From: Dolomedes plantarius
Lineage: Eukaryota; Arthropoda; Arachnida; Araneae; Dolomedidae
Assembly: GCA_907164885.2 (NCBI GenBank)
Contig: OU015490.1
Span: 234,412,332 to 234,476,331 of the forward strand
Reading direction: 5' to 3'
Length of the DNA: 64,000 nucleotides
The notes beneath the pieces were generated by a model, which saw only the letters and a list, made by a program, of their open reading frames with translations, ran no database searches and was not told the DNA's origin. Below are positions 1-11,392 of the stretch, one piece after another. The position numbers and the translations under genes are program-made. Position 1 is the stretch's first letter. The number at the start of each line of letters is the position of its first letter.

Positions 1-1433
1 CCATTTCGACCACCTGTCGTTTCTGGTGGTAGCGGAAAAGCTTGAAACTTTTCGTAACGCTTAAAAGTAGTGTAATAATCAGCAGCAGGTAGTATTTGTC
101 TTAACTCTGTGTTTTATCAATAAGACCGGATGTAACGCCTGGAGAGAGGAAGAGATAACTTACTGCCTGGCCGGGGTTTTCTTAAGCGACATTTGCATAT
201 ATATTACCATCGATAATTAAAATAATTAATAATTCTAGAATAACATTCCCTGATATAGCATTTCCTTGCGATTATTAATAGAATCTACAGTCTGCAAGTG
301 ATTGCTTCTTACTTTGTAACTTCTTATCTGTTTCGATTAGAAAAAAAAAGAATTAAATGTTTCTATTCAAGGAAACTATAAACAAAATGTGGCTAATACT
401 CTTAATTTAATCATGTTTTCAGTTATTTGCACGAAATTAAACGTAGAAAATATCTGATTTATAACCTACAAATTGGCTCCTAATTTAATAAAATAGCTTA
501 GTTAAACTAAAAATGCATAGATAATGCAGTGTTTCTAACTACATTCATAGGTACATAATGTTTCTCAACAAATCAGCTTTTACCATGTCATACTAATGTA
601 CTTAAACGATAAACGTGCCATGGCAACAAAATACTCTCTAAGATAAAAATGTTCCTGTAAACCCTGTTTTTGTAATCTGTGGGAAAAATAAATATTTGTT
701 ACAACTTAAGATTTTATCATGTTTAAAATAATTTTAAAGTTACTTATTACATATTACACACATAAATTCAAATTAAATTTATTCATAAATGAATTCCGAG
801 ATCGATAAAATTATTTTTTTATGCTTTTAATTCTACTAAATTAAAAACTATACAACTGAAATTATACCAAAATAGAATTATTTTAATTACATTTTAGTTT
901 ATTTTACTACCGTACTCTTAAATATTTTAAGTTTTTAAAATAAATCACACATTATGGTTGCGTAATTTGGATTAAAAAATTTTTATGCATGCAAGTAAAA
1001 ATTTCCATTATTCTGTCTTGCTCTCATGCCAGCTGTTACAAGTCTTAGTAAATTATCTTCTGATTTATGACTAAGCCTATAAATTCACTGACACGTTTGT
1101 ATGTATAAGAAAACGGCTAAAACTAAGGATGAATAAAAATTACCATATATGCTAATAAGCTGCTGAATATGAATAAGCTCCTAACATGCAACCAGCAATC
1201 TTTTCGTGTTTACTAATTCTTTGGAACAACTTTCTATTATTAAATATTAAAGGCAATTTGGCACACTTAAAGAGAGTATAGTGCGGTTGTGAAGTATGGA
1301 AATCATTTTTGTCCTTGTTCTTCAAGGATCCCGCTGGATTAAGACTTAACGGTAAAACCAGATTCGTGGAACTGAATTAAATCTAACGCTAGAGAATGGA
1401 ATTAAAGAAGTTTATAAGTATATGTAACAGCTT
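1..1433. other. AT-rich stretch, no recognised gene
   Basis: I see no long open frame, RNA gene or terminal repeat pair here. It is AT-rich with short A and T runs, as expected of intergenic or intronic animal DNA. Confidence 0.5.
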
Positions 1434-1593
1434 TTGCCTTGGACTGGTGATAAATTGAATCTGAACATTTCGTGTTCAATGATAACAGCATATTTCGAGG
1501 TATATATCGTGAACCCAGGATTTCGCGGATAAGACTTCGGGTCAAGGTGGTAGTCCAAAATTTCGCCAGGAAACAAAAGGTTATGCAAGGTAG

Positions 1594-1839
1594 CAGGGCC
1601 GGCCAGAGGGGGGGGGGCCCAACTGCCGGAGGGGCAACAAAAAATTAAAAAAATTTTATTTATTAGATTTCCTCCGAAAGAAAATTCTGAAACTTGTACC
1701 GTACTTCAAAATTCAAAATAATCTCCTGAAAAAAGGGCGCCCCCCCCCTAAAAAAAGATAAATTATTCGATTAATCAGCTTTCTTGGGGCCCCCAACAGA
1801 AGTTTGCCCCAGGCCCCGTAAAGTCTCTGGGCGGCCCTG
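1594..1839. mobile_element. hAT-type MITE with perfect 8-bp TSD
   Basis: A 246-bp non-autonomous element. The ends are inverted repeats of about 15 bp with one mismatch (CAGGGCCGGCCAGAG at left, CAGGGCCGCCCAGAG read inward at right). The 8-bp TSD CAAGGTAG lies at 1586-1593 and 1840-1847. An 8-bp TSD with CAGGG ends is typical of hAT. The G-rich and C-rich runs inside are part of the element. The matching place in the second duplicate reads GTTATGCACGGTAGAATAC, with no insert and one copy of the target. Confidence 0.88.
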
Positions 1840-1863
1840 CAAGGTAGAGTACTAGTGTAACTA

Positions 1864-1867
<4 letters not shown>

Positions 1868-1896
<29 letters not shown>
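1868..1896. repeat. (CA)n(TA)n microsatellite
   Basis: Dinucleotide run of CA passing into TA. It directly abuts the small inverted-repeat element at 1897. Confidence 0.9.
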
Positions 1897-1981
1897 GGTC
1901 GATTCCGGTTAATCGGACCACATCGGGACACGATCATTTTGGTCCTAATAACTGGCTGGTCCGATTTACTGGAATCGACTG
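1897..1981. mobile_element. Short TA-flanked inverted-repeat MITE
   Basis: About 85 bp with arms near 23 bp: GTCGATTCCGGTTAATCGG at left against GTCGATTCCAGTAAATCGG read inward from the right. TA dinucleotides flank both ends. This fits the Tc1/mariner/pogo group (TA target). It is absent from the matching place in the second duplicate. Confidence 0.7.
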
Positions 1982-2594
1982 TATATATTTGGAGATCAGC
2001 AGCGGATTTTGGGGAGAGTGTGACTTTCGGTTCGACCTAACTAAAACGTAGACCAAAATTACCCAGAATTCCAAAATGAAGCTACGGATTCTAGCACTAC
2101 TTGAAGTTCTGCCTTGTATCGGTGATAAATTGAATCTCAACAATACGTGTTCAATGATAACAGCATATTTTGAGGTACAATATTTTTCGTGAACCTTGGA
2201 TTTCGCGGATAAGACTTCAGGTCAAATTGATCGTCAAACATTTCGTCTAGAAACAAAATGAACAGAAATGTTATGCACGGTAGAATACTAATGTAAAGGA
2301 ATATATTATTTTTTGGGAGATCAACAGCAATGCAGCAGTGGATTTGGGTCCGATCTAACAAAAACGTAGACAAAATTACCCAGAAATCCAGAATGAAGTT
2401 ACTTATTCCAGCACTACTGGATTGGAATAAACAGAATCAGATTATAGAAAATCTCGTGATAAAATGACATTTTATTCCGTGTTTTCAGATTCTTTTCATT
2501 AGAAGTGCGGCTCAAAATTAGAGGTTCATTGTAAACTAAATATTTTTTGTTTTAGGTTTACATTAAGTACGATTAGATTAGTAGGAAAATATTA

Positions 2595-2800
2595 AAAATA
2601 TCTATTCAAATACCCTTCCACCGAAATACCCAAATTTAGAACAATGATTGTGTCAAACATTTCCACTCTCTAGAACAACTCTCTAAAACAATGATTCTCA
2701 AACTTTTGATGTTAGCCCCCCTCCGCCTTTGAATGTTCTTTAAGCCCTACTCCCCTTCAACCCTAAAATATTTAAGTAAAACTATAAAATATATATATTA
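2595..2800 (+). repeat. Dispersed repeat, related to 11115-11310
   Basis: This block matches 11115-11310 over about 190 bp. Shared landmarks are ATTCAAATACCCTTC, the phrase CTCTAAAACAATGATTCTCA, and GCCTTTGAAT followed by TTCTTTAAGCCCTAC. The second half is the start of a hAT-type MITE that is complete in the other copy. Here its right end is not visible. Confidence 0.7.
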
Positions 2801-2851
2801 TATATATATATTTCAATATTTACAAAAAATGCATAAAGGCTTGTCTTTATT

Positions 2852-3027
2852 GGCTGATTGAGAGAGCTACGATCAATTTTGCCGCACGTGAGATAAATAG
2901 GCAGGTATACATTCTGCTTAAAGCTCATTCCGAATGGCTGCAAATACCCATTCCAACAATGGGACTCGAATCCACAGACTCTGGTACCAATACCAGTTCC
3001 CTAGTCATTTGAATTATTTCTCTATAT
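2852..3027 (-). mobile_element. tRNA-derived SINE (family 1), minus strand, 11-bp TSD
   Basis: Read on the minus strand this is a degraded copy of the SINE that is clearest at 29951-30124. It keeps the region around the B box (GGATTCGAGTCCC read inward) and the body with the segment matching TGCAGCCATTCGGAATGAGC. Perfect 11-bp target duplications TTGTCTTTATT lie at 2841-2851 and 3028-3038, the mark of LINE-driven retroposition. The A box is decayed. No protein is encoded. Confidence 0.8.
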
Positions 3028-3244
3028 TTGTCTTTATTCATTATCTCACATACTCATGTTCTTTAATGAATGTAGCAAGCTCAATTCAGAAATGAACCTA
3101 TCAACTTTTATCTAGTTAATATGTGATTAATAATAACAATTTTCGTCATAAATATATATTCTGAGGAAAAATCCTTTATGGCATTACGCCTTTCTAAGTT
3201 AATGCTTGTGTATTTAGCAGAATTAGACATGCATATTAGAAATT

Positions 3245-3247
<3 letters not shown>

Positions 3248-3282
<35 letters not shown>
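3248..3282. repeat. (AT)n microsatellite
   Basis: Uninterrupted AT dinucleotide run. Confidence 0.95.
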
Positions 3283-3285
<3 letters not shown>

Positions 3286-3646
3286 TTAAAGTTAATAGTT
3301 TATTCAGAAATAATTTTAAAAATGTAAGAAATAATTGATTTTTTTTATGATCATATCAGAGTGATTTTCGAGGGGGGATATTTAGTAAAAAATACATGTA
3401 GGAAGTAATTTAACAAGACTTGTGATAAATAAAATATATTTAGCGATTAGGTATATGATAGTTATCGCATTTTTGTTGACTTTTTCATTTGTTATTTTAT
3501 GATTGCACTAAGAAAGTGATGTAAACAGTATAAAGCCGTTCTGTTGTCTACTGTTAAATTACGATTATTTCATAGTCGGCGCTACTAGAATCTGGGCCTT
3601 CATTTGGTTACATGGAATACTACTGCAGTGAGCGCATGGGCCTAGG

Positions 3647-3792
3647 CAGTGGCTCACCCAGGGGGTGGACCAAGGGGCCCTGGCCCCCTTCAAAGAAAAA
3701 GAAATTGCATTTTAAATATTGAATTTGCATTATAAATATTTTTATCCGTTCAACTCGGCCCCCTCCAAGATTAAATCCTGGGTGCGCTAATG
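3647..3792. mobile_element. hAT-type MITE with perfect 8-bp TSD GGCCTAGG
   Basis: A 146-bp element with CAGTGGCTCACCCAGG at left and a partial match (CATTAGCGCACCCAGG) read inward from the right. TSD GGCCTAGG lies at 3639-3646 and 3793-3800. TSD length and end sequence point to hAT. The TSD is itself palindromic, a modest caveat. Confidence 0.78.
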
Positions 3793-3800
3793 GGCCTAGG

Positions 3801-5170
3801 CCGTTCTCAACTGTTACATTTTGATCTTTCAAAATATATGTAGGCATGTTTCAGGCCTATCGGAAGCCTAAGGTTTGAAAGGAAGGGGAAAAGGTAGCCA
3901 TAATCACCTCCAATTAAGAAGTCTCTAATGGTCTTTTTTTGCTGTAGGAGGAGTTTCAGAGTTTTCAGGAGGGTTTATGTGGATAGTTCAGACACGTGAG
4001 AAACGTTTTACTTCAGATGCCCTTTCTTCATAACTAGGGACCACTGTACTTTAAGAGATGCCAAGCACGAGACAGAAACTTAAAGGATATTTTGTATGTA
4101 ACATAACCTAAACTTATTTGTTTCAAATAACTATCGAAAGAAAAAAAAATCGAAAATATTGATTTTACAAATTAAATAATTTTAGGAATTTTCAATTGGA
4201 GGCAGTTGATTATTCAAATTAAAAACTTTTAGAAATATCTATGAACGCCAAACATCAGGTAAAATAATTAAATTCCTGAAAAATCTTATTTACTACTGAA
4301 AAACGCCGAGAGTTTAGAACACCAATATTGATTCACGTTACTTTATAATATAAAATAATTACTTGCATATAAACAGCCCAGAGTCAAGGTCAAACATTAC
4401 TTTATCTGTTTTATTTTCTTTCTCTACCTATCCATCTATCTATACTTGCATTTCTCTACCGCTATCAATAATAGAATATTCGAATACAATTTTAAAAAGA
4501 TTAATCACTCTTATTTCCTACTGAAGACGTGTGGAGTCAAAGTTTACAATGGATCAAATTTTATGTTATGGACCTTTTATTCTATTGTTGTCATACGTTT
4601 AAGTTCATTCTTTGAAACAAAATAATCTGAGTGTTAAATTTCTTTTAAATTTCCATCTCAAAGCATTTCTAAGGACATTTCTAAGTGCATTTCAGAAAGA
4701 CAAAAAGTATTGTTACTCAAGAATTCAAACGACCATAATTCTACATGTACTGGTATAGTTCCCTAGAAATCTTTCTAGAGACATCAGAAAAGGAGGTTGA
4801 AAGATTAAAGAAAATGGAAGAAAAGTTTAAAAAAAAATTAACGCAAAAGAACCTTTTATTGTCACGTGTAAATTTTATTTAAATATACTAGAAATATTCA
4901 TTATCCTTTAGCAGTCGTGGTTTTAGGCTATCGACTTATAAATGCCCTTACTCAGTTAATAATAAAGTCAAGTCCAAATGAAATTTCTTTTATTATTATT
5001 ATTTCAAGTTTGAATATTAATTCTTACACCTGGTTCTAAAGCAGTCAAACCGCCTTTCACATTATTTATGCCATAATTATAAGTCCTGATATAAAATTAT
5101 GGATGAGATATATTTTAATCATAAATCCTTAAGAATATAACATTTTTACTTTCATACAATCTACCCATCT
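3801..5170. other. AT-rich stretch, no recognised feature
   Basis: No long open frame, tRNA-like sequence or terminal repeat pair could be supported. It ends at a very long microsatellite. Confidence 0.45.
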
Positions 5171-5172
5171 AT

Positions 5173-5301
<129 letters not shown>

Positions 5302-5621
5302 TATATATAAAGAGAATTTGCGGATGCTATACAACGTAATGAAATCCAATAAAGTCTGCGGTATTTTAATTGATTCAATTCAAACAATAAGAAGTTTAAA
5401 TAAATGTGTTGACCAAGGCAACAAATAAAATATTACGTCGTTTCTATTTAATTCTCTATTTTAATTCCATCTGTACATCAGTAGTAGAAAACTCTAAAAT
5501 CATGTTATATTCAGTGCAACGATAAAACGCTAACAGAAACATTTAAATTTAATAATATTTACTTGGTCATTTCTATGAATCAGTGTTTATAGCGTTGTTA
5601 ATAGAGGAAATTTGTACTTAC

Positions 5622-5855
5622 CCTGATACTTTTGGCAACGGGGAAAAAAAAGGAGAGATAAACCTCTGCGAAAACCCACAGCTTAAATCCTGGTAATCCT
5701 CCGCTAGTAGATATTACGTGTAATATCCAATGGAAGACCACTTTTGGTGTGAACAAAGCGAGTGAAAGGATTATTACGAGAACGTGCTGAAACAATTCTC
5801 CGTCAACAGTTACTGCTGGTACTTGCCTCTTTTTATTACAACAATATATTCTCAT
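5622..5855 (-). CDS. Candidate exon with two hydrophobic segments (7TM-like), unproven
   Basis: On the minus strand an open stretch runs into a good 5' splice donor: the exon would end at 5622 and GTAAGT follows. The 78 codons before the donor hold two hydrophobic segments, about residues 24-48 (with LALFTPKVVFHW) and 58-76 (with VFAEVYLSFFFPVAK), joined by a short polar loop. That layout resembles helix 6, loop and helix 7 of a rhodopsin-like receptor, with FTP where such receptors often have CW-P. The family's usual NPxxY would then fall in the next exon, which I could not find. A stop lies just upstream of the first Met, so the true start should be an acceptor inside this stretch, and no strong one is visible. 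It may be a chance open frame. Confidence 0.33.
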
Positions 5856-5859
5856 TCAC

Positions 5860-6189
5860 GCAACAGTAATCTGTATTATGAATGATCCGTGCGAAGCAAA
5901 AATATGAAATGTCGGCCCTTTAAGATTTGAAATGCACACACATACAGACACAATTTATTTTCATCAGTTATAAATAACGCAGAAAATTATTGCTCTTGGG
6001 GGGAAAAGCACTTTCCCGGCTTTCAGTAGAACAATTAATCACGCAGTAGTGCACGATGTTCTTCATCAAAAAATGCAAACTAGCATAGGGTAAATTTCTT
6101 TATGCTGGTGTTGTGAACATTTATATATCTGTATATTTGATAAATCTGGTGACCCGGAAAACTATCATATATCCGGGTAGTTATAGCTG
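5860..6189. other. No recognised feature
   Basis: Ordinary AT-rich sequence between the candidate exon and the next microsatellite. Nothing further is supported. Confidence 0.4.
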
Positions 6190-6201
6190 ATATTTATATA
6201 T

Positions 6202-6254
<53 letters not shown>
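6190..6254. repeat. (AT)n microsatellite
   Basis: AT run with one small interruption (TAAATA). Confidence 0.93.
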
Positions 6255-6258
<4 letters not shown>

Positions 6259-6429
6259 TTATTTTCTTGCTTTGAAAAATATTCCTCTTGTATGTCACCT
6301 CATTTTAAAGAATAAAAGAACTTTTTTTATCGGCTCTTGCTGTATATTTCAGTTTACTTCTCCTTGAAACTCATAGGAGAAGGCATTTATTAGAGGACAA
6401 GTTACCACCGCTTCACAAATTATACTCAT

Positions 6430-6700
6430 AAACAAACAAGTGTCCGGTGTTTACGCGCTTTTCTGAACCACGAGTTTTTCAACCACTCAACTCCACTATC
6501 ACGCGTCTTCCCGACTCGGAGTCTTCCCCGCCACTAAACTCAAAACCGCATGCTATAAAGTCAACGCGCGCCAGAAAAACCGAACAGAAACAACTACGCG
6601 TAACTAAGAACAAAACAATAAAAACAAGCCGACCACCCGGTTGAAACTTTTTCGATTGGAGGAGAGAATTCGTCACGTGACAGTCAACGTAGAGTGATCT
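6430..6700. promoter_or_regulatory. CpG-dense island, possible promoter
   Basis: Against AT-rich surroundings this stretch is visibly richer in CG dinucleotides (ACGCGTC, AACGCGCGCC, CTACGCGTAAC). It contains the perfect palindromic E-box GTCACGTGAC at about 6671-6680. Both strands are open for about 65 codons, but neither product resembles a known protein. CpG clusters with an E-box are common at animal promoters and first exons. It lies upstream, on the minus strand, of the candidate exon at 5622-5855. Promoter function is inference from composition only. Confidence 0.3.
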
Positions 6701-7330
6701 TTTCTTTTCTTTTTTTTATTTATTTCTTTTTTCATTGCAGGTGAAGCAGTTTGGTTGATGCGTTTCCCCATCTCTCTCTCAAACACACACACAGAGATTT
6801 AAAGAGAGAGTTTGTTTTTTCTCCAGTTTTCTCGTTTCTCTTTTTATCAACTCGTGTTCCGTCGTGTAAGAAAAACCCGTAATAAAATGAAAGTTTGCTT
6901 TTTTAAGGAAGTTAAACTGCTTGTAAGAGACCGAGGTGATAAAAATAGTTCTAGGATTTTTACGACCGTCGTTAGTTCAGATGTGATTCCGGAGCACATG
7001 TTCTTATTTAAATAGAGCAGTTGCAATTATTTACTAACATGCGGAATACCATCTTAAATATCTGCGAGGTCAGTTAAGAAAAATCATGACATGCCTTTAT
7101 GGTGTAACGGTCAGCACACCTGTCCAGAAAACTGCTGGTCTGTATTTGATGTATTCCTGTTAGTTCGGGCTTAACAGTAAATTAAATATAATTGTGGGAA
7201 GGGGTGGAAAAATAGTTTTCTGTATGTTACTATCAGAATCTAAAATTCCCTTATATTTTATTTATTTGTTTATTTTTCAAAATTGCGAAGTCAAATTTCT
7301 CATCATGTCAGCTTAGAAAAGATAAACTAA
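6701..7330. other. No gene; possible degraded tRNA-like SINE at 7096-7190
   Basis: Most of this stretch shows nothing. At about 7096-7190 the phrase GGTGTAACGGTCAGCAC resembles a tRNA A-box region, but the expected B box is too decayed to confirm (GGTCTGTATTTGATG). No target duplication was found, so this is only a possible SINE remnant. Confidence 0.3.
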
Positions 7331-7501
7331 GGGACTGTTCATATAGAATCCGTCAGCGTCAGCGTTACTTGCATTGACATATTTTAAACCAGTCACAGGC
7401 CTTAACAATTTCGTGGCTAATCGTTTGGAGGTTTGTAATTGGTTGAATATATTTCTATACGAGTACCGCTGATGCTGACGGATTCTATTTGAACAGGCCA
7501 T
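7331..7501. mobile_element. Harbinger-like MITE with about 32-bp TIRs
   Basis: A 171-bp element with matching ends: GGACTGTTCATATAGAATCC at left and GGCCTGTTCAAATAGAATCC read inward from the right. The match continues through GTCAGC.TCAGCG. TAA trinucleotides flank it (7328-7330 and 7502-7504). A 3-bp TWA target with GG-starting ends suggests PIF/Harbinger. It encodes nothing. Confidence 0.68.
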
Positions 7502-7504
7502 TAA

Positions 7505-8077
7505 GACAAAAAGATAAAGTGCGAAATGTATGTAACGAAATGTCAGGGTGTCATGTGTAATATACGGGGTAATACGCAAAGCTAGAAAAAAAAAAACTTT
7601 CGGCGGCAGAGAAGCTTCAGTATCTGACCCAGGAAAAATTAAGAATTTAAAGGTCCTTTTTTAACTGGTGCATTGTAATTATATACGATCCCAGGAAAAA
7701 TATCACAAATGACGGCAAATGTCATTTAAGTCTGTTTTCTATCGCTGTTCAAGGACAACAGTATTTCGATTTAGAATTCGAAAGCAACTGTGTCTGTGAT
7801 CTCTAAAATCTTTTGAAAAAGAGTGGTAGATGATTTAAGATTTCTTTTATTGAATGCTCTTATCAATGTGTACATGAAACGGAATGGGATGTTCAAAATA
7901 TATATTTAAATGATTGAAACGATCTAAATTTTTCACAAGTTTTAAACACTTACCATCCTGTTTTATTCGAAATGTTGTAATTCCTCATTCCACCAACGTA
8001 ATGTTTCTGCCTTCACATTACGGATTATTCCTACACCAGCAACAATCTACACTGAACAAATAATTAGTGCTTACTAC
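7505..8077. other. No recognised feature
   Basis: AT-rich single-copy-looking DNA. No open frame or repeat pair is supported. Confidence 0.4.
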
Positions 8078-8085
8078 CTGTAACC

Positions 8086-9089
8086 CATGGATTCCCAAGC
8101 TTTTATATGCTTGCGGCACCATTGGGAATGGGATTACAAACTTAGGGCACTCTTGTTGAATTTTATTTTTTTTTTTATTTTTTAAGTATTCAATTAAAGG
8201 GGTATATATTTAAAGAACATGTTAAATTTAAGGAACATGTTAAATTTAAGTTCAAATAAATACTTACTCTACTGCTGAATTTATATTTTATTGAAAGATA
8301 TAAGTAATAAACACTAGAATAGGATATATTACTACAATTGCAAAAATATCCATGGGATTCAATATAAGGGTACAAGTACACTATAGGGCTACAATGGAAA
8401 TATCTCAAAATAGTTCTGTTTTATTAATGCGAGACTTGCGATTGATGCTTAGAGCTCAAATGTTTGATGTCAATCTAAACAGTTGTGAGGGTGATATTGG
8501 TTCATTCATCCTCGGGTAAGAGTTAATTGATCTGTGTCATAATCTGCCGGGTGTGAGATTAATTATGTTTTTGCAGTGCACAGAGTGTCAAGTCCAAAAT
8601 CGTAGTTTTGAGAAAAACGGGATTGAAAAAAAAAACGGCTTTTGTAAAGTCAGTTTTTTAAAGTTTAATTTTAAATTTTTATCAAAAGAAAATTTTTTCA
8701 ATTTTATTTTTGTTGAGTAAAGAGAGTTAACTCCTTGATTGGGACATAACCCTTTAAAACTAACGTGTTTGTGTTTAGCTTCACATATATTAAATTTTCC
8801 CTGATGAATAAAAATATTTAGGAGTGGAATTGGACTTAGATTTATGTACCCTGCAGTAGCTCTTGATTTTTCAAACATGTCTGCTTTGATAACTTATTTT
8901 AGGCCATTTTGGACTTAACACACTTTGCACAGCAAACATAGAATTAATTCTCTTTAATATTTATTTAAGTTGTCCCTACAAATATTGTTCTGTTTATCCC
9001 CCCCCCCCCAAAAAAAAAAGAAAGAAAAGAAAATCTAGGCATCCCTGACCGATCTCACCGACAAGCAGCACATAGTTTGGGAATCACTG
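8086..9089. mobile_element. hAT-type element, 1.0 kb, perfect 8-bp TSD CTGTAACC
   Basis: The left end CATGGATTCCCAAGCTT matches the right end read inward (CAGTGATTCCCAAACTA). The 8-bp duplication CTGTAACC lies at 8078-8085 and 9090-9097. These are typical hAT features. I see no transposase inside. The 96-codon minus-strand open frame at 8588-8878 is low-complexity, so this looks non-autonomous. A C-run followed by an A-run (about 9000-9020) lies near the right end. Confidence 0.82.
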
Positions 9090-9173
9090 CTGTAACCCAT
9101 AGCAATAACTTCGACTGAAGCATTCTTGCATATGAGACCTAAGAGCCGTTGACAAATGAAGTTTTCTAATGTA

Positions 9174-10135
9174 CATTGGTATTTCGACTTACGAGTTTAA
9201 TTCGTTCCATGACGGAGCTCGTAACTCGAAATAATCGCATCTCGAATCAATTTTCCTCATTGAAATGAATGGAAATACCATTAATTCGTCCGGGCTCCCC
9301 CAAAACACCGCAATTTTTTGTTACATGTTTTTAAATAAGAAAAATGTGCTTATAAACGCAATACAATAGAATGTACTGCAATAAAGTTGTTTTATTAAGT
9401 GTAAAGTATAACATTTACCTTGGAGATCAGACTTGAAGATGCTGATGGAAGAGGAAGGGAAAGGCTGAACTGAAAAATTAAATCTTATTCGTTGATTTTT
9501 GACCCTTTTGCCCCGCTTTCCTCACTTTCGCTTTTATTACCAGCTACTCTCTTAAAATGAACGAGTGAGATACGGAAGCTGGGCGATTGTTGCACCGTTC
9601 ACTGTGGCTGTAATGTCCAGATTCTTCTTTCTGAGAATTCGAAGAACGTTTTCTCAGAATCCGGAAAAGGTGGAGAGCTTGCGATCCTAGGACCAAGGTC
9701 ATCCCATTCCTTAGACCCCCCCCCCCTCTATGGGGAGTTCCAGTGTGGGGGAGGGAATTGAAGCTATCTCTCTGCGAGATAGGTTGGGCGCTGTTCGGTT
9801 TCCGAGGGCGACTCAAGTTTGGGTAGAGCAAGCTGCCTCGGGTGGTAATTGTTCAGTGTTAAAATCTCGGTTTAAGACTGGATAGTAGTCTCAGAATAAT
9901 ATGTATACAATTGTATAATTATTGTACATAAAGGTTGTAAATATTATATGCTTCTTGTGTTCTCATTTGATGAGCACGTAACATGGCATTCGCTGCTCAA
10001 ACTAGCTGTGGGATATCTGAAGATTGCTCGTAATCCGAATTTTAGCTTGTAACTCGAAGCAAAAAATCTACCGAGAGAATGCTCTTATCTCGAAAAACTC
10101 GTATGTAGAGACACTCGTAAGTCGAGGTACCACTG
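9174..10135. mobile_element. Tigger/pogo-type non-autonomous element, TA target
   Basis: A 962-bp element. The left end CATTGGTATTTCGACTTACG and the right end read inward CAGTGGTACCTCGACTTACG match over about 23 bp, and TA flanks both sides (9172-9173, 10136-10137). The CAGTGGTACCTCGA start is characteristic of Tigger-like members of the pogo group. Sub-terminal copies of CTCGTAA and CTCGAA occur near both ends. No transposase fragment was recognised inside. The open frame at 9544-9831 minus has no resemblance I can name. Confidence 0.82.
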
Positions 10136-10139
10136 TACT

Positions 10140-11114
10140 TAAAACTATGCACGGGATACAATGTAATTTATCATTCATCAGGCCAGACATGCATTCTTTT
10201 TCCATAAAACTTGGTATTTTTTGATAAAAAAATTGAGGACTTAATGCATTCGAATTTGCCTAAGAGTCAGAACGGATGGTGACTAACCGCTAACTGTCCA
10301 TGGACCTGTCAAACAATTCATTGAAACCACGGGCAGTAATAGTCAAGTAAAACTACTGATCCTTGGAGATAAGTGAAGAAATATGTAGTAAGAGATCGGG
10401 TTATAATTTTATAAAAAATGCAAGACAGAATAAATTAAGATGCAATTTAAAAATGCGCAAAAGTCATTCTAATATTTTAAAAACGATTACTAATATTTTC
10501 TAAAAGAAAAACTAGAAAATTAAACTCTGCTTTTTGTCATTGACCAATAGCTTAATTTTCATGAGCGTTCAGTCTACACATTTATTTGTTTTCCTTTTCC
10601 GAAAATGGATTATTTTAATAAGTATTAAAATATTCCCCCTTAAGTATTTCTTTTAAGATAAGAAATACTTAAGGGGGGGGGGGTATCGGGGCCCACAAAG
10701 TCTGATGAAAACATGGTAGTTAAAAATTGTTAATAGGTTAACATTTAATAATATTTGATACATTTAATTGAGTGGTTACTGAAGTGAATACATTTTAATG
10801 ATAAAAGGACTTTTTATTTCCTTTTGGGGGGGAGGGGATGACCTGTCTATATTTCTTGTTTACGCGTTTGCTTTTAATTTAATGGCCTATGAGACTCTTT
10901 TTTCCAATGAAGTATTAGATTTAAGACATCTTCGAAGAGAGTTATGTAATACAGATAACTTAGTTTCTTGTTGTGTTAATTTTATAAACAGAATGAAGTA
11001 ATCTAAACTCACACTTACCGGTACAATCCTGACATTCCGCTTTAAACTCCAACAGTCGAAAAACTTAAAAAGGTTGTAATATTTTATCTATAAAAGCTGG
11101 AATTCTGGGGAGTT
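10140..11114. other. AT-rich stretch, no recognised gene
   Basis: Nothing is supported here apart from the hairpin listed at 10635-10677. The open frame at 10798-11001 has no recognisable product. Confidence 0.4.
10635..10677. repeat. Perfect 18-bp-arm hairpin
   Basis: CCCCCTTAAGTATTTCTT is followed by a 7-base spacer and its exact reverse complement. The G run continues beyond the stem. It could be a tiny foldback element or an end of a larger one. Function unknown. Confidence 0.85.
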
Positions 11115-11310
11115 TCTTATACATTCAAATACCCTTCTACCGAAGTACCCAAATTTTGAATAATGATTGTCAAACTTTTCAACTCTCTAAAACAATGATT
11201 CTCAAAATTTTAATTTCTACCCCTCCCTCCCCCTCCCCCCGCCTTTGAATATTCTTTAAGCCCTACTACTCCCCCAGGCCTAAAAAACTTAAATAGCACT
11301 ATAAATATAC
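11115..11310 (+). repeat. Dispersed repeat, related to 2595-2800
   Basis: This is the second copy of the repeat at 2595-2800. Both copies carry the same hAT-type MITE start at the same place, so they probably spread as one unit with the MITE already inside. Confidence 0.7.
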
Positions 11311-11384
11311 ATTCTGCACATATATTTTGCTAACCAACCTCACCTCTCAACCTGAAGGGCACGCCCCCAGGTTGAGAACCAGTG
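11193..11384. mobile_element. hAT-type MITE, 8-bp TSD with one mismatch
   Basis: 192 bp. The left end CAATGATTCTCAAAATTTT and the right end read inward CACTGGTTCTCAACCTGG match hAT-Charlie-like ends. TSDs are CTCTAAAA (11185-11192) and CTCTAGAA (11385-11392). The interior is C-rich. It encodes nothing. Confidence 0.72.
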
Positions 11385-11392
11385 CTCTAGAA

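Larger units (their letters stand above)
1434..2415 (+). repeat. Tandem segmental duplication of about 300 bp, first copy interrupted
   Basis: Copy A (about 1434-2103) and copy B (about 2109-2415) share block after block in the same order. Examples are GGTGATAAATTGAATCT, then GATTTCGCGGATAAGACTTC, then GTTATGCA.GGTAG, then GGAGATCA.CAGC, then AAAACGTAGAC and AAATTACCCAGAA. Copy A is longer because it carries a hAT MITE (1594-1839) and a short TA-flanked inverted-repeat element (about 1897-1981). Copy B lacks both and so acts as an empty-site reference. No coding sequence is recognisable in either copy. Confidence 0.8.

Noticed and set aside
8588..8878. 96-codon minus-strand ORF within the 1 kb hAT element as a transposase
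   Set aside because: Lysine- and phenylalanine-rich low-complexity product without hAT motifs.
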